A stretch of 64,000 nucleotides of DNA from Nocardia vinacea (GTDB lineage Bacteria > Actinomycetota > Actinomycetes > Mycobacteriales > Mycobacteriaceae): contig NZ_CP109149.1 in the NCBI RefSeq assembly GCF_035920345.1, forward strand, positions 8,990,001 to 9,054,000. The letters are read 5' to 3'. Position numbers and translations under genes: made by a program. This document shows positions 43,202 to 51,748 of this stretch, piece by piece; position 1 is the first letter of the stretch; each line of letters starts with the position of its first letter. A model generated the notes under the pieces. It ran no database searches, had not been told where the DNA came from, and worked only from the letters and a program-made list of their open reading frames with translations.

Positions 43202-43476
43202 GGGCGGTAGCCCTGGAACGCACTGCTTTTCCGCGAAACTCGGTCGCCGGTGACCTTTGGATTCTCCGCGATACCCGCGTTCGCACGACCCGGGCCGTGG
43301 GCGGTGCTCGCCGCTGTTCGCCTCGCAGTCGCAGTCGGCGTGCGACGGATCCGCAGCTTCCTTCGCCGCGCGGCGCTATCACCGCTGACTGCGCCAGTTC
43401 CCGAATAGGCCTGCGCAGACTTGTGTGCGGTGAGTTATGTGAACATCGGCAGCTCGACGAAGCGGCCGCTCACCAC

Positions 43477-45480
43477 TCAGGAGCGGCGGCGTTTGCTCGT
43501 AGCCTCGGTTGGGTGTTTCGGGTGGGCCTCGGTGCGGTAGGTGAGGATGCGCTGGCCTATGCGGAGGCTCCAACCGGGGTGTAGTTCGGTGGGGGTGGTG
43601 CCGATGCGGGTCCATTCGTCGGCGCCGGGGGCGGCGATGAAAGTGCCTGCGGGGGTTGCGGCGTCGCGGACGTAGACCTTGCCGCGGTCGACCGAGACGT
43701 AGGCGTGCACCCGCGAGACGTGGCGGTCGCGCGGGACCGCAAGGGGCGTCGCAGTGGCGGCACGCACCGTCTCGTCGATCATCGGGCTGCGGCCGACGAC
43801 GTACGGCCGGTCCAGCGGAAACGCCGAGCCATCCGCGAGAACCAGCGCGCCGACGAGCTGCCCCGCCCCCGAATTGTCCGGGTTTTTCGCGCTGCCAACC
43901 GGTCGCAATGGCCGCGGTCGTAACCCCTGCAACGCCGGAATCTTGTGCAGTGCAATCGGTTCCGGCCGCGCTGCCACTCCCGACCGCGTTCCGGCGGCCT
44001 CCTCGCGTTCCCCGGCGGACATGGCCTGAGTACTGATCTCCTCCGGCGCGCCTACCTGCCCGGATCCACCGGACGGTGCCGAACCACTCGGCCGCGCTTC
44101 CGATGATGCTGAGCCCGGCCGGGCATCGGCCGTCGATCCGGCGGGCCCGGCTTTATCGCTCGCCTCACCGAATCCCACGGCCTGCCCGGCCGATCGTTGC
44201 GTGGACCGGCCAGAGTCCGTCGATCCGGTGGGGCCTGCCTTTTCGGTTGGTTCGTCGTCGGCGGAGTCGGCATCGGATTGTTGCGCGGGCCGGCCGGAGT
44301 GTATCGATCCGGTGGGGTGTGCCTTTTCGGTTGGTTCGTCGTCGGCGGAGTCGGCATCGGATTGCTGCGCGGGCCAGCCGGAGTGCGTCGATTCGGTGGG
44401 GCCTGCTTTTTCGGTCGGCCCGTCGTAATCGGCGGCGGATCGTTGCGGAGATCGGGGAGAGTGCGCCGATCTTGCGGGGCGCGCCTTCCCGGCGGACGGA
44501 TCGGCTTCGGCTGACCGCGCCGCGGGCTTCTGTAGTGATCCAGTTGGGTGGGCGGATCCAGTGGCTTGCGCTGTGCCGGTGGGCTGGTCAGTTGTGTTGG
44601 GTCGGGCGGAATTTCCGGCCGACGCCGAATCTGGTCGCTGCCCCTGCGGGGCGGACCGTGCGGCGGAGCGTCGCATTGATTCGGATGAGCGCACGGACTC
44701 GGCGGTTTGCGATGAGGCACGGGGCTGAGCCGATGTGGCCGGTTGTGGCGACCCTGCCAGCTGTCCCCGCGCGGCGGAATGCTGCATTGATTCGGATGAG
44801 CGCACGGACTCGGCGGCTTGCGCTGAGGCGCTGAGCTGGGCAGATCTGGCGGGTCGGGGTGTGCCGACGCGTTGGCCGGTCGGGGTGGGCTCGGATTTCG
44901 CGGTCGGCTCGCGCAGGGCTTCCAATCCGGCCGGAGCGGTGGACGGAGGCTCGGCGGTGGGAGTGCCGCTGATGCGGGCTCGGGTGGCTGCGGATGTTCC
45001 GGTTCGGCGGGCGGCTATGCGCAGGACGAAGCCGCTGCCGGGGACAATGCCGGCGCGCAGGTCGGTGCGTGGGAGTTCGTGTATCGGGAAGGCGGCATCG
45101 GCGCCAACCGTGATCCGGCGCACCGGCTCTCGCACGATTTCGTCTACCCAGGTGAACGCGCGGGCTCCGGACAGTCGCCGGGTTCCCTCCGCGCCTTGGA
45201 TCTCCGCGCTGACCTGCCCGCGCAGCAGAATGACGGTGCCGTCGGCCGTCGGTGCGATGACGCCGAACGGTGGCGGTTCGGAATTGCCGGCGAAAATAAC
45301 CGAGGCCAGCCGCTGCGCGATCGCTGCCCCGGGATGGCGTGTATCGGCCACGGCCTCGATCGCACCGAGTATCCGGTCCGTGGAAGGGGTTTCGCCCGCG
45401 AGATACACGACAACCGCACCGAAGCGTGCGATCAGACCATCGCCCGGCGCAATCCCCACCGTCGACGCGTCATTCCGCAC
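43477..45480 (-). CDS. large FHA-domain protein with internal repeats
   Basis: 667 residues. An N-terminal conserved-looking region of about 150 residues (LIARFGAVVVYLAGETPSTDRI; GVIAPTADGTVILLRGQV; IHELPRTDLRAGIVPGSGF) is of no family I recognise. A long Ser/Ala/Thr/Pro-rich middle has three 28-residue repeats (EPTEKAGPTGSTDSGR type) and two copies of an AESVRSSESM-RxSAA unit. A C-terminal FHA domain follows (RPYVVGRSPMIDE; RDRHVSRVHAYVSVDRGKVYVRD; AATPAGTFI) with the phospho-Thr-binding Arg and Ser-x-x-His pattern. FHA domains read phosphothreonine, so this is a natural partner of the kinase convergent with it. No membrane segment is seen. Confidence 0.85.
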   Translation of the reverse strand: MRNDASTVGIAPGDGLIARFGAVVVYLAGETPSTDRILGAIEAVADTRHPGAAIAQRLASVIFAGNSEPPPFGVIAPTADGTVILLRGQVSAEIQGAEGTRRLSGARAFTWVDEIVREPVRRITVGADAAFPIHELPRTDLRAGIVPGSGFVLRIAARRTGTSAATRARISGTPTAEPPSTAPAGLEALREPTAKSEPTPTGQRVGTPRPARSAQLSASAQAAESVRSSESMQHSAARGQLAGSPQPATSAQPRASSQTAESVRSSESMRRSAARSAPQGQRPDSASAGNSARPNTTDQPTGTAQATGSAHPTGSLQKPAARSAEADPSAGKARPARSAHSPRSPQRSAADYDGPTEKAGPTESTHSGWPAQQSDADSADDEPTEKAHPTGSIHSGRPAQQSDADSADDEPTEKAGPTGSTDSGRSTQRSAGQAVGFGEASDKAGPAGSTADARPGSASSEARPSGSAPSGGSGQVGAPEEISTQAMSAGEREEAAGTRSGVAARPEPIALHKIPALQGLRPRPLRPVGSAKNPDNSGAGQLVGALVLADGSAFPLDRPYVVGRSPMIDETVRAATATPLAVPRDRHVSRVHAYVSVDRGKVYVRDAATPAGTFIAAPGADEWTRIGTTPTELHPGWSLRIGQRILTYRTEAHPKHPTEATSKRRRS
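44221..44432. repeat. 84-bp in-frame tandem repeat in the FHA gene
   Basis: Near-identical units begin at 44221, 44305 and 44389 (period 84 bp, 28 codons), each starting CGATCCGGTGGGG or CGATTCGGTGGGG. The third is cut short and diverged. Being a multiple of three, copy-number change would keep the frame. Confidence 0.85.
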
Positions 45481-45795
45481 TCGCGCCTCCTTCCCGGACC
45501 ACTACCGGCGTCCAGCATAGAACGTGCCCAGCACCCGACACCGGCCCTCGACGAACGGCAAGCGCGCACCCGCAGTGATCCTTACCCGCCTTGATCGCTG
45601 GCGTGTCGTGCATCACTCGATGCCGAGAAGTCGAGTTCCCTCGGTGCTGCCCGCTGCGAGCCGGCAAACCGTTGCGTGTGAGCTCGTGCGCCAGCAGGTG
45701 AACTTCGGTGTGCTGAGCGATCGGCGGGGGAATCCCGTTGAGCTGCATCCTGGCGGTGCGTGAGCCCGCACGAACAGCGAGGTCAACTCGCAGGG
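45481..45795. other. intergenic region between the FHA gene and the NAD(P)-binding gene
   Basis: 315 bp. It should contain the FHA gene promoter (minus strand). I see no gene, clear hairpin or repeat. Confidence 0.4.
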
Positions 45796-46626
45796 TCAGC
45801 CGGTGAACTCGGACGCGTGGTCTGTGAGCCAGGTGGTGAAGGGCCTGGCCTGGCCGGTGGTGAGGGTGGTGACGGTATCGGTGATCGGGGTGGGGACACC
45901 GTCGCAACGGCGCCAGTAGTCGAGGAGGCCGTCGACGTAGTGGGCGGGGATGAATTCGGCCATCTCCTGTTTCCACGCGTCGGGGGTGACGTGGGCGATG
46001 GTTGCGGTGCGGCCGGTGATCTTGCCGATCAGATCGATCTGGGCGGTGAACGTCAAGGTCTGCGGACCGGTGAGGGTGTATACACCACCACGGTGGTCCG
46101 GTTTCGTGAGTAGCGCATGGGCGCACTCGGCGACGTCGAGTTCGTGGATCGGATCGGTGTAGGCATTCGGGTAAGGGAGGCTGACCGGGCGGTCGGCCTT
46201 GATCGCGAACGACCAGCCGCGGGCATTGCCCGCGAAGGCGCCGGGGCGCAGCACGGAGACGGTCATCGGTGCGTCGGCGAGCCCGAGTTCGGCGTCGAGA
46301 TGGGATTTCGCGACCGGATTGGTGGCGGCATCGGGATCGAGCACCGCGGACGAGGACAGCAGCACGATGTGATCGACTCCGGCTTCGGTTGCGGCGGAGA
46401 CGAATTCGGTGATGCACTGGGGTTCGGCATACAAGAATACCGAAGTGACGCCGTCGAGTGCGGCGGCGAAGGTGGCCGGGTTGCGGAGGTCGCAGCCGAC
46501 GGCGGGCACTCCCGCGGGAAGCTGCTCGGGTCGACCGGAACCAACGCGGACGGCGTGGCCGTCGGCGCGTAGCAGGGACAGGAGATTGGTGGCGACCGCG
46601 CCGCGGCCTCCGGTAATGAGAATCAT
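45796..46626 (-). CDS. NmrA-like NAD(P)-binding protein
   Basis: 276 residues from ATG 46626, with GAGGA seven or so bases upstream. It has a Rossmann motif ILITGGRGAVATNLL and the atypical-SDR layout of NmrA/QOR2-like proteins (VDHIVLLSSSAVLD; LRPGAFAGNA; GGVYTLTGPQTLTF). There is no YxxxK pair. Many such proteins sense the NAD(P) redox state or reduce quinones. It lies 25 bp downstream of the MFS gene and is co-transcribed with it. Confidence 0.88.
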   Translation of the reverse strand: MILITGGRGAVATNLLSLLRADGHAVRVGSGRPEQLPAGVPAVGCDLRNPATFAAALDGVTSVFLYAEPQCITEFVSAATEAGVDHIVLLSSSAVLDPDAATNPVAKSHLDAELGLADAPMTVSVLRPGAFAGNARGWSFAIKADRPVSLPYPNAYTDPIHELDVAECAHALLTKPDHRGGVYTLTGPQTLTFTAQIDLIGKITGRTATIAHVTPDAWKQEMAEFIPAHYVDGLLDYWRRCDGVPTPITDTVTTLTTGQARPFTTWLTDHASEFTG

Positions 46627-46651
46627 GAGAAGTCCTCGGGTCGAAGGTGAT

Positions 46652-48076
46652 TCAGTGCTGCGGGTCGGCCTGGGCATGTCGCGGTAGCAGTCGCACCAGA
46701 CCGAGGCTGATCAGCGTGATGGCGGTGACGAATACGAGACTGGCCGTGAGCGCGTGCGCCGCACCGGAGCCGACCGTGTGGAAGTACACCGTGGTGATGG
46801 TGGCGGCGCCGATCGCATTGGCGAGCTGCTGTACGGCGGAAAGGGATCCGCTACCACTGCCGGTCTCGGACGGTTCGATATCGCCGATGGTGACAACGAA
46901 GATGCTGCCGAAGCAAGTGCCCATACCGAGGCCGAGCACGAGGATCGCTACGGCGAGAGCCCAAGGTGCAATACCGATTCCGGTGGTGAGTGCGAGAATC
47001 AGTAGCAGGCCGGTGCCGAAAAGGGTGATCAATAGGCCGATCAGGATGAGATTGCGACCGAGTTCGGCCAATAATCGGTGCGCGGCTATCGACGCGATGA
47101 TGATGCCGACGGCCAGCGGCGCCAGGCCGAGCGCGGCTTCGGTCGGGCGATAACCGAGGCCGTTCTGCATGAACAGCGACAGCACGTACAACAGCCCGGA
47201 GACCGCGGCGAAGAAGACGAGTCCGAGGATCAGACCCGAGGTGAAGCCCCGGTTCCGCAGCAACGTCGGCTCGATCAGCGGAGCGACCGCGGTGACCTGC
47301 CGACGGGCGAACAGCGCGAAGGCCGCGGCTCCCGCCGCTATGGACGCGAACGATGAAGCGGTCCAGCTGTGGGCCGAGCCGTCGATCAGACCGAATAGTG
47401 TGCCGAGCATCGCCGCGGCGAGCAGAACAGCGCCGAGTACATCGATGGTGACGGTGCGATCGCCCTGTTCGGTTGGCAGCAGGCGATAGGCGGCGGCGAA
47501 TGCGAGCCCGCCGAGCCCGATATTGATCAGGAACATGGTGCGCCAGCCGAGACCGAATAGATCGGCATCGACGAGAAATCCGGCCAGGATCGGTCCGCAT
47601 ACTCCGGACAGGCCGAGGGCCGGGCCGAAAACGCTGAATGCCTTGCCGAGCTGTTCACGGGGAAAGACACTGGTCAGGATGCCGAAACCCTGCGGGATCA
47701 GCATCGCGCCGAAGGCACCCTGTACGAGCCGCGCGGAGATCAGCGTGGTCGGATCGACGGCGAGGCCGCAGGCGATCGAGGCGAGGGTGAAACCGGCCAA
47801 GCCGATCAGGAACAACCGGCGTTTGCCGAAGCGGTCGCCGAGTCTGCCGCCGACGACGAGCAGAACGCCGAGGGAGAGGGCGTATCCGGCGCCGAGCCAC
47901 TGGATCAGCGCTGGTCCGCCGTGTAGTTCCCGTGCGATGGTCGGCGCGGCGATATTGGTGATGGTCGAGTCGAGTAGGTCGAGGATGTCGGCCGCCAGAA
48001 TTACGGACAATATCGCCCATGTCCGGGCGCTGACCTTGGTATCTGGTGGTGCTGCTTGCTGTGTTGGGGTGGTCAT
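46652..48076 (-). CDS. DHA2-type MFS multidrug exporter
   Basis: 474 residues from ATG 48076 (MTTPTQQAAPP). Fourteen hydrophobic segments are expected. Motif A is GRLGDRFGKRRLFLIGL and the DHA2 motif-C-like region is GPALGLSGVCGPILAG. The N-terminal LLDSTITNIAAPTIAREL is the D1 motif of the drug:H+ antiporter-2 family. Proton-driven efflux of an unidentified compound. It is divergent from a TetR gene with two operator-like repeats in between, the standard arrangement for repressor-controlled exporters. Confidence 0.93.
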   Translation of the reverse strand: MTTPTQQAAPPDTKVSARTWAILSVILAADILDLLDSTITNIAAPTIARELHGGPALIQWLGAGYALSLGVLLVVGGRLGDRFGKRRLFLIGLAGFTLASIACGLAVDPTTLISARLVQGAFGAMLIPQGFGILTSVFPREQLGKAFSVFGPALGLSGVCGPILAGFLVDADLFGLGWRTMFLINIGLGGLAFAAAYRLLPTEQGDRTVTIDVLGAVLLAAAMLGTLFGLIDGSAHSWTASSFASIAAGAAAFALFARRQVTAVAPLIEPTLLRNRGFTSGLILGLVFFAAVSGLLYVLSLFMQNGLGYRPTEAALGLAPLAVGIIIASIAAHRLLAELGRNLILIGLLITLFGTGLLLILALTTGIGIAPWALAVAILVLGLGMGTCFGSIFVVTIGDIEPSETGSGSGSLSAVQQLANAIGAATITTVYFHTVGSGAAHALTASLVFVTAITLISLGLVRLLPRHAQADPQH

Positions 48077-48122
48077 GTCCAGCTCTCGAGGAAGAAGTAT
48101 CGGAAGCGAACATCGATCGTTA

Positions 48123-48169
48123 CGAACCCTGTTCGATCCAATCGAACCATATGGGCCGAACAACGTTCG
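48123..48169. promoter_or_regulatory. two CGAAC-nnn-GTTCG inverted repeats in the MFS/TetR divergent promoter
   Basis: CGAACCCTGTTCG at 48123-48135 and CGAACAACGTTCG at 48157-48169, start to start 34 bp. A related half site (GCTGTTCG) follows at about 48179. Identical outer pentamers and position between divergent genes suit binding sites of the TetR encoded at 48207. Confidence 0.65.
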
Positions 48170-48206
48170 TGTCAAACGCTGTTCGTCGAGGCGTATGCTC
48201 CGGGAT

Positions 48207-48878
48207 ATGAGCGCCACACCCGTCAGCCGCCGGGCCCGTCCCGCGAAGGCACCCCTCAGTCGTGACGTCATCATCGAAACCGGTCTGCGCATCCTCGACC
48301 GCGACGGCTTGGCCGCCCTCACCATGCGACGCGTCGCACAGGACCTCGATACCGGTGCGGCCTCGCTCTACGTCTACGTCGCCAACCGCGACGACCTGAT
48401 GGCCGCCATGCTCGACCAAGTGCTCGGCACGGTGCCCGAGCCGACCGGCGACACCTGGCGCGACCGCCTCACGACACTGGTCGAGACGACCGTGGAGGCG
48501 ATGTCCAAACACGAGGGGCTCGCACTGGTCGCGCTCGGCTCGATACCGACGAGCCCGAACGCCCTGCTGATCGTGGAGCGGCTACTTGCCCTGCTCGCCG
48601 AGGGGGGAGTGGACCCGCAGACCAATTCCTGGGCCGTCGACCTGATCTACCTGCACATATCCGCGCAGGCCGTGGAGCAGAGCGCGTACAACACCAAGGA
48701 CACCAACGAGCAGGACTACATCGCCGAGGTCGCCCAGCACTTCGCCGAATTACCCGCCGACCGATATCCGACGCTCGTGGCCATGCGCGAACAGATGCTG
48801 GCGGGCGGCGGCGACGATCGATCCCGCTGGGCGCTGCGTGCGCTGGTCAATGGCATCCTGGCGACTCCGGTCGAATGA
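48207..48878 (+). CDS. TetR-family regulator
   Basis: 223 residues from ATG 48207 (MSATPVSRR); ATG 48195 in frame is the alternative, with GAGG close by. The helix-turn-helix is GLAALTMRRVAQDLDTGAASLYVYVANRDDLMAAML, and the C-terminal region has the TetR_C fold pattern (DLIYLHISAQAVEQSAYNT). Probably represses the divergent MFS operon. The GNAT gene follows, its possible first ATG overlapping the stop (ATGA). Confidence 0.92.
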   Translation: MSATPVSRRARPAKAPLSRDVIIETGLRILDRDGLAALTMRRVAQDLDTGAASLYVYVANRDDLMAAMLDQVLGTVPEPTGDTWRDRLTTLVETTVEAMSKHEGLALVALGSIPTSPNALLIVERLLALLAEGGVDPQTNSWAVDLIYLHISAQAVEQSAYNTKDTNEQDYIAEVAQHFAELPADRYPTLVAMREQMLAGGGDDRSRWALRALVNGILATPVE

Positions 48879-48898
48879 ATGCCGTGGGAGAATCACCC

Positions 48899-49426
48899 AT
48901 GCGGATGATTCGACCGGCGGTCGAGGACGACCTGCCGACACTGCAAGATATCGAGCGTGTGGCGGGCAAACCATTCGCCGACATCGGCATGATGGCCGTT
49001 GCCGATGACGACCCGCCGTCACTGGATACGCTCCGGGAATTCCAGCGGGCGGGCCGCGCCTGGATCTATCCCGATGACGCGGGCCGCCCGATCGGCTATC
49101 TGATCCTCGGAATCGTCGACGGTAACGCCCACATCGACCAGGTCTCGGTGGATCCGGATCATGCGGGCAAGCGGATCGGCAAACGGCTTATCGACTATGC
49201 CGTGCGCTGGGCGAAAGCCCAGGGGATGCAGGCGATCACGCTGACCACCTTCATCGATGTGGCCTGGAACGGACCGTACTACGAACGCCTCGGCTTCCGC
49301 TTCCTGGCCCCCGCCGAGGAGACCGCGGAACTACGCGAAATTCGAGCCGCCGAGGCCGCGCACGGCCTCGACCTCTGGCCGCGCGCCTCCATGCGAGCCG
49401 AACTCGACGCCTGGCAACTGGACTGA
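48899..49426 (+). CDS. GNAT-family N-acetyltransferase
   Basis: 175 residues from ATG 48899 (MRMIRPAVEDD), with GGGAG (48886-48890) eight bases upstream; ATG 48875 overlapping the TetR stop is an alternative. The acetyl-CoA-binding motif is QVSVDPDHAGKRIGKRLIDYAV, followed by ITLTTFIDVAWNGPYYERLGF. Acceptor unknown. It is in one transcript with TetR. Confidence 0.9.
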   Translation: MRMIRPAVEDDLPTLQDIERVAGKPFADIGMMAVADDDPPSLDTLREFQRAGRAWIYPDDAGRPIGYLILGIVDGNAHIDQVSVDPDHAGKRIGKRLIDYAVRWAKAQGMQAITLTTFIDVAWNGPYYERLGFRFLAPAEETAELREIRAAEAAHGLDLWPRASMRAELDAWQLD

Positions 49427-49431
49427 CGGAG

Positions 49432-50985
49432 CTAATGCTGCCGCGCGAAGGCGGCCTCCGCTGCGGGCAGTGCCGCCGCGCGGTCCTCGGGGACGAGTCC
49501 GATCCGGGTGCGACGGTCCAACAGATCGTCGGTGTCGAGGGCGCCTTCGTGGGTGATCGCGAAGGCGAATTCGGCTGCTGTGACGTCGATTCCTGGTGCG
49601 ACCTGGTCGGCGAGAACAGGGTTGCGGTCGACTAGTCGGAGTACGGACGCGGATTCGCTGCCGTAGCGCTCGACCAGCACGGTCGGCGCGGTGATGCGGT
49701 CGCGAGCGGCGCCGGAGACCGCGCCCACCAACGGAAGTCGCCTGGTAAGGCACGGCCCAGCGGTGAGGTTGGCGTGCGCGACCGCCGCATCGACGGCGTC
49801 CTCGGCCATCTGGCGGTAGGTGGTGAGTTTGCCGCCGACAATGGTGATGACGCCGGTGGGTGAGCGCAGGACCGCATGTCGACGGGAGATGTCGGCGGTG
49901 CTGTTATCGGCCGTCCTCAGCAGCGGGCGCAGTCCGGCGTAGGTGCCGCGAATATCGCTGCGGGTCAATGGCTCCCGGAGTGCGGTGTTGATGGTGTCGA
50001 GCAGGAAATCGATTTCGGCTTCGGTGGGCTGCGGTTCGTCGGGGACCGGGCCGGGGGCATCCTCATCGGTGAGGCCGACGTAGACCCGGCCGTGCGCGGC
50101 GGGAAAGGCAAAGACGAAACGGCTGGTGCTTCCGGGTACCGGCACGGTCAGCGAGGCGGTCAGACCGCCGAATGATTCGGCATCGAAGACCAGGTGGGTG
50201 CCGCGACTCGGACGGAGTTCGATGCTCGGGTCGACTTGGTCGGCCCAGACGCCGGTGGCATTGATGACGGTGCGCGTCCGGATGGACATCGTGTCGCCGG
50301 TCAGGGTGTCACGTAGGGAGGCCGAATCTCCGGTCACGTCAAGGGCTTCCACGCGGGTAAGGACTGTCGCGCCCTGTGCGGCCGCAGTACGAGCCAGCGC
50401 CACTACCAGCCGCGCGTCGTCCACCAGCTGTCCATCCCAGGCCTGCAGTCCGCCACGCAACCCGTCGCGACGCACGGTCGGCGCCAACCGCAGCGCTTCG
50501 GCGGTGGCGACTTGACGCGAACGCGGCAGTGTCGCAGGCGAAGTGCCCGCACTGCGGCGCAGCACGTCTCCGGCGACGAAGCCCGCACGGATCAAAGTCT
50601 GTTGTGCGATACCGATTTCCGGAAGCAGCGGCACCAGCTGCGGCAGGGGGCGAACGAGATGCGGTGCGGTGGTGGTGATCAGAATTCCACGTTCGACCGC
50701 ACTTTCGTGTGCGATGCCGACCTGCCCGCTGGCCAGATACCGGAGTCCGCCGTGCACCAGCTTCGAACTCCACCGGCTCGTGCCGAACGCCAGATCGTGC
50801 CGCTCCACCAGCACGGTTCGCAGCCCGCGCGCGGCGGCGTCGAGCGCCGCACCGGCACCGGTCACGCCGCCGCCGATCACCAGCACATCGATTTCTCCGC
50901 CGTCGCCGAGCAACTGCAGCTCACGGTTGCGGCGTCCGGCATTCAGCGCAGAATTGCCGTGGGTATCAGCCGAATTCGCAGTCAT
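49432..50985 (-). CDS. glpD: glycerol-3-phosphate dehydrogenase (FAD)
   Basis: 517 residues from ATG 50985, with AAAGGA five bases upstream. It has the FAD motif VLVIGGGVTGAGAALDAAARG, then RHDLAFGTSRWSSKLVHGGLRYL, RGTHLVF, VYVGLTDED, RGTYAGLRPLL and IVGGKLTTYRQMAEDAVD, all GlpD signatures. It oxidises sn-glycerol 3-phosphate to DHAP and passes electrons to quinone at the membrane. It lies 60 bp downstream of a TetR gene on the same strand. The neighbourhood matches mycobacterial glpD1 (Rv2249c). Confidence 0.95.
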   Translation of the reverse strand: MTANSADTHGNSALNAGRRNRELQLLGDGGEIDVLVIGGGVTGAGAALDAAARGLRTVLVERHDLAFGTSRWSSKLVHGGLRYLASGQVGIAHESAVERGILITTTAPHLVRPLPQLVPLLPEIGIAQQTLIRAGFVAGDVLRRSAGTSPATLPRSRQVATAEALRLAPTVRRDGLRGGLQAWDGQLVDDARLVVALARTAAAQGATVLTRVEALDVTGDSASLRDTLTGDTMSIRTRTVINATGVWADQVDPSIELRPSRGTHLVFDAESFGGLTASLTVPVPGSTSRFVFAFPAAHGRVYVGLTDEDAPGPVPDEPQPTEAEIDFLLDTINTALREPLTRSDIRGTYAGLRPLLRTADNSTADISRRHAVLRSPTGVITIVGGKLTTYRQMAEDAVDAAVAHANLTAGPCLTRRLPLVGAVSGAARDRITAPTVLVERYGSESASVLRLVDRNPVLADQVAPGIDVTAAEFAFAITHEGALDTDDLLDRRTRIGLVPEDRAAALPAAEAAFARQH

Positions 50986-51045
50986 TACAATCCTTTTCGA
51001 TGGCGTACCGATGGCCGAAGCATTCGGTCATTGCAATGGGCTTCG

Positions 51046-51654
51046 TCATTGCGCCTTCTCGACGGGAGCCAGGTAACCGTCGATCGCACGGGCCAACTCG
51101 GTATCCAGCGCCGGCCCGGCCAGCAGCGGCGCGACGGTACCGGCCGACTGCACCGCCGACTGCGCGATGAGCAGCAGCATCGTCGCCATCTCTTCCGGAT
51201 CACCCGCGCGAATCGTGCCGTCCCGGTGGCCTTCCCGGATACCCGCGCTGAACAGCTCGATCAGCGCGCGCTGGTTGCGTCCGAGGCGGCCGAAGACATA
51301 GGTCAGCATCAGATCGGTATCGGTGCGAAAGATCTTGCCGAACAACGGATTCGAGCGAATCGTCGCCGCACCCGCGACCACGCCCTCGACCAGCCGGGTG
51401 CGCGCATCGCCCGCGGCCGGCATGGTATCGGCGACGATCGCGCGCAGTTCGCGCACCAGCAGTTCGGCCACCAGCGATCCGGTATCGGGCCAGCGCCGGT
51501 AGACGGTCGGCCTGCTGACACCGGCGCGGCGGGCCACCTCGGTGAGAGTGGTGCGGCGCACCCCGAACTCCTCCACGCAGGCCCTGGCCGCGTCGAGGAT
51601 CGCGAGATCGGTCGCCGAAAGCGCGTCATCGGGGGTGGACGCTGCGGAGGTCAT
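51046..51654 (-). CDS. TetR-family regulator of the glpD / flavoprotein region
   Basis: 202 residues. The helix-turn-helix is RRTTLTEVARRAGVSRPTVYRRWPDTGSLVAELL. It is positioned like Rv2250c: upstream of glpD on the same strand and divergent from the flavoprotein gene. A 39-bp palindrome between the divergent starts is its probable operator, so it likely represses both arms. Confidence 0.93.
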   Translation of the reverse strand: MTSAASTPDDALSATDLAILDAARACVEEFGVRRTTLTEVARRAGVSRPTVYRRWPDTGSLVAELLVRELRAIVADTMPAAGDARTRLVEGVVAGAATIRSNPLFGKIFRTDTDLMLTYVFGRLGRNQRALIELFSAGIREGHRDGTIRAGDPEEMATMLLLIAQSAVQSAGTVAPLLAGPALDTELARAIDGYLAPVEKAQ

Positions 51655-51709
51655 CGGGTATCACCACCGGGTGTCGGCGGCACCGAAGTGCCGGGAAAAC
51701 GAGTGCCTA

Positions 51710-51748
51710 TGCGTTACTGCTTGACAGTATATGTCAAACTGTAACGCA
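51710..51748. promoter_or_regulatory. 39-bp imperfect palindrome, probable TetR operator overlapping a start codon
   Basis: Outer arms TGCGTTAC/GTAACGCA and inner arms TTGACA/TGTCAA around GTATA; 15 of 17 positions pair. The last base is the A of ATG 51748, so if that start is used the operator touches the coding sequence. Confidence 0.75.
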
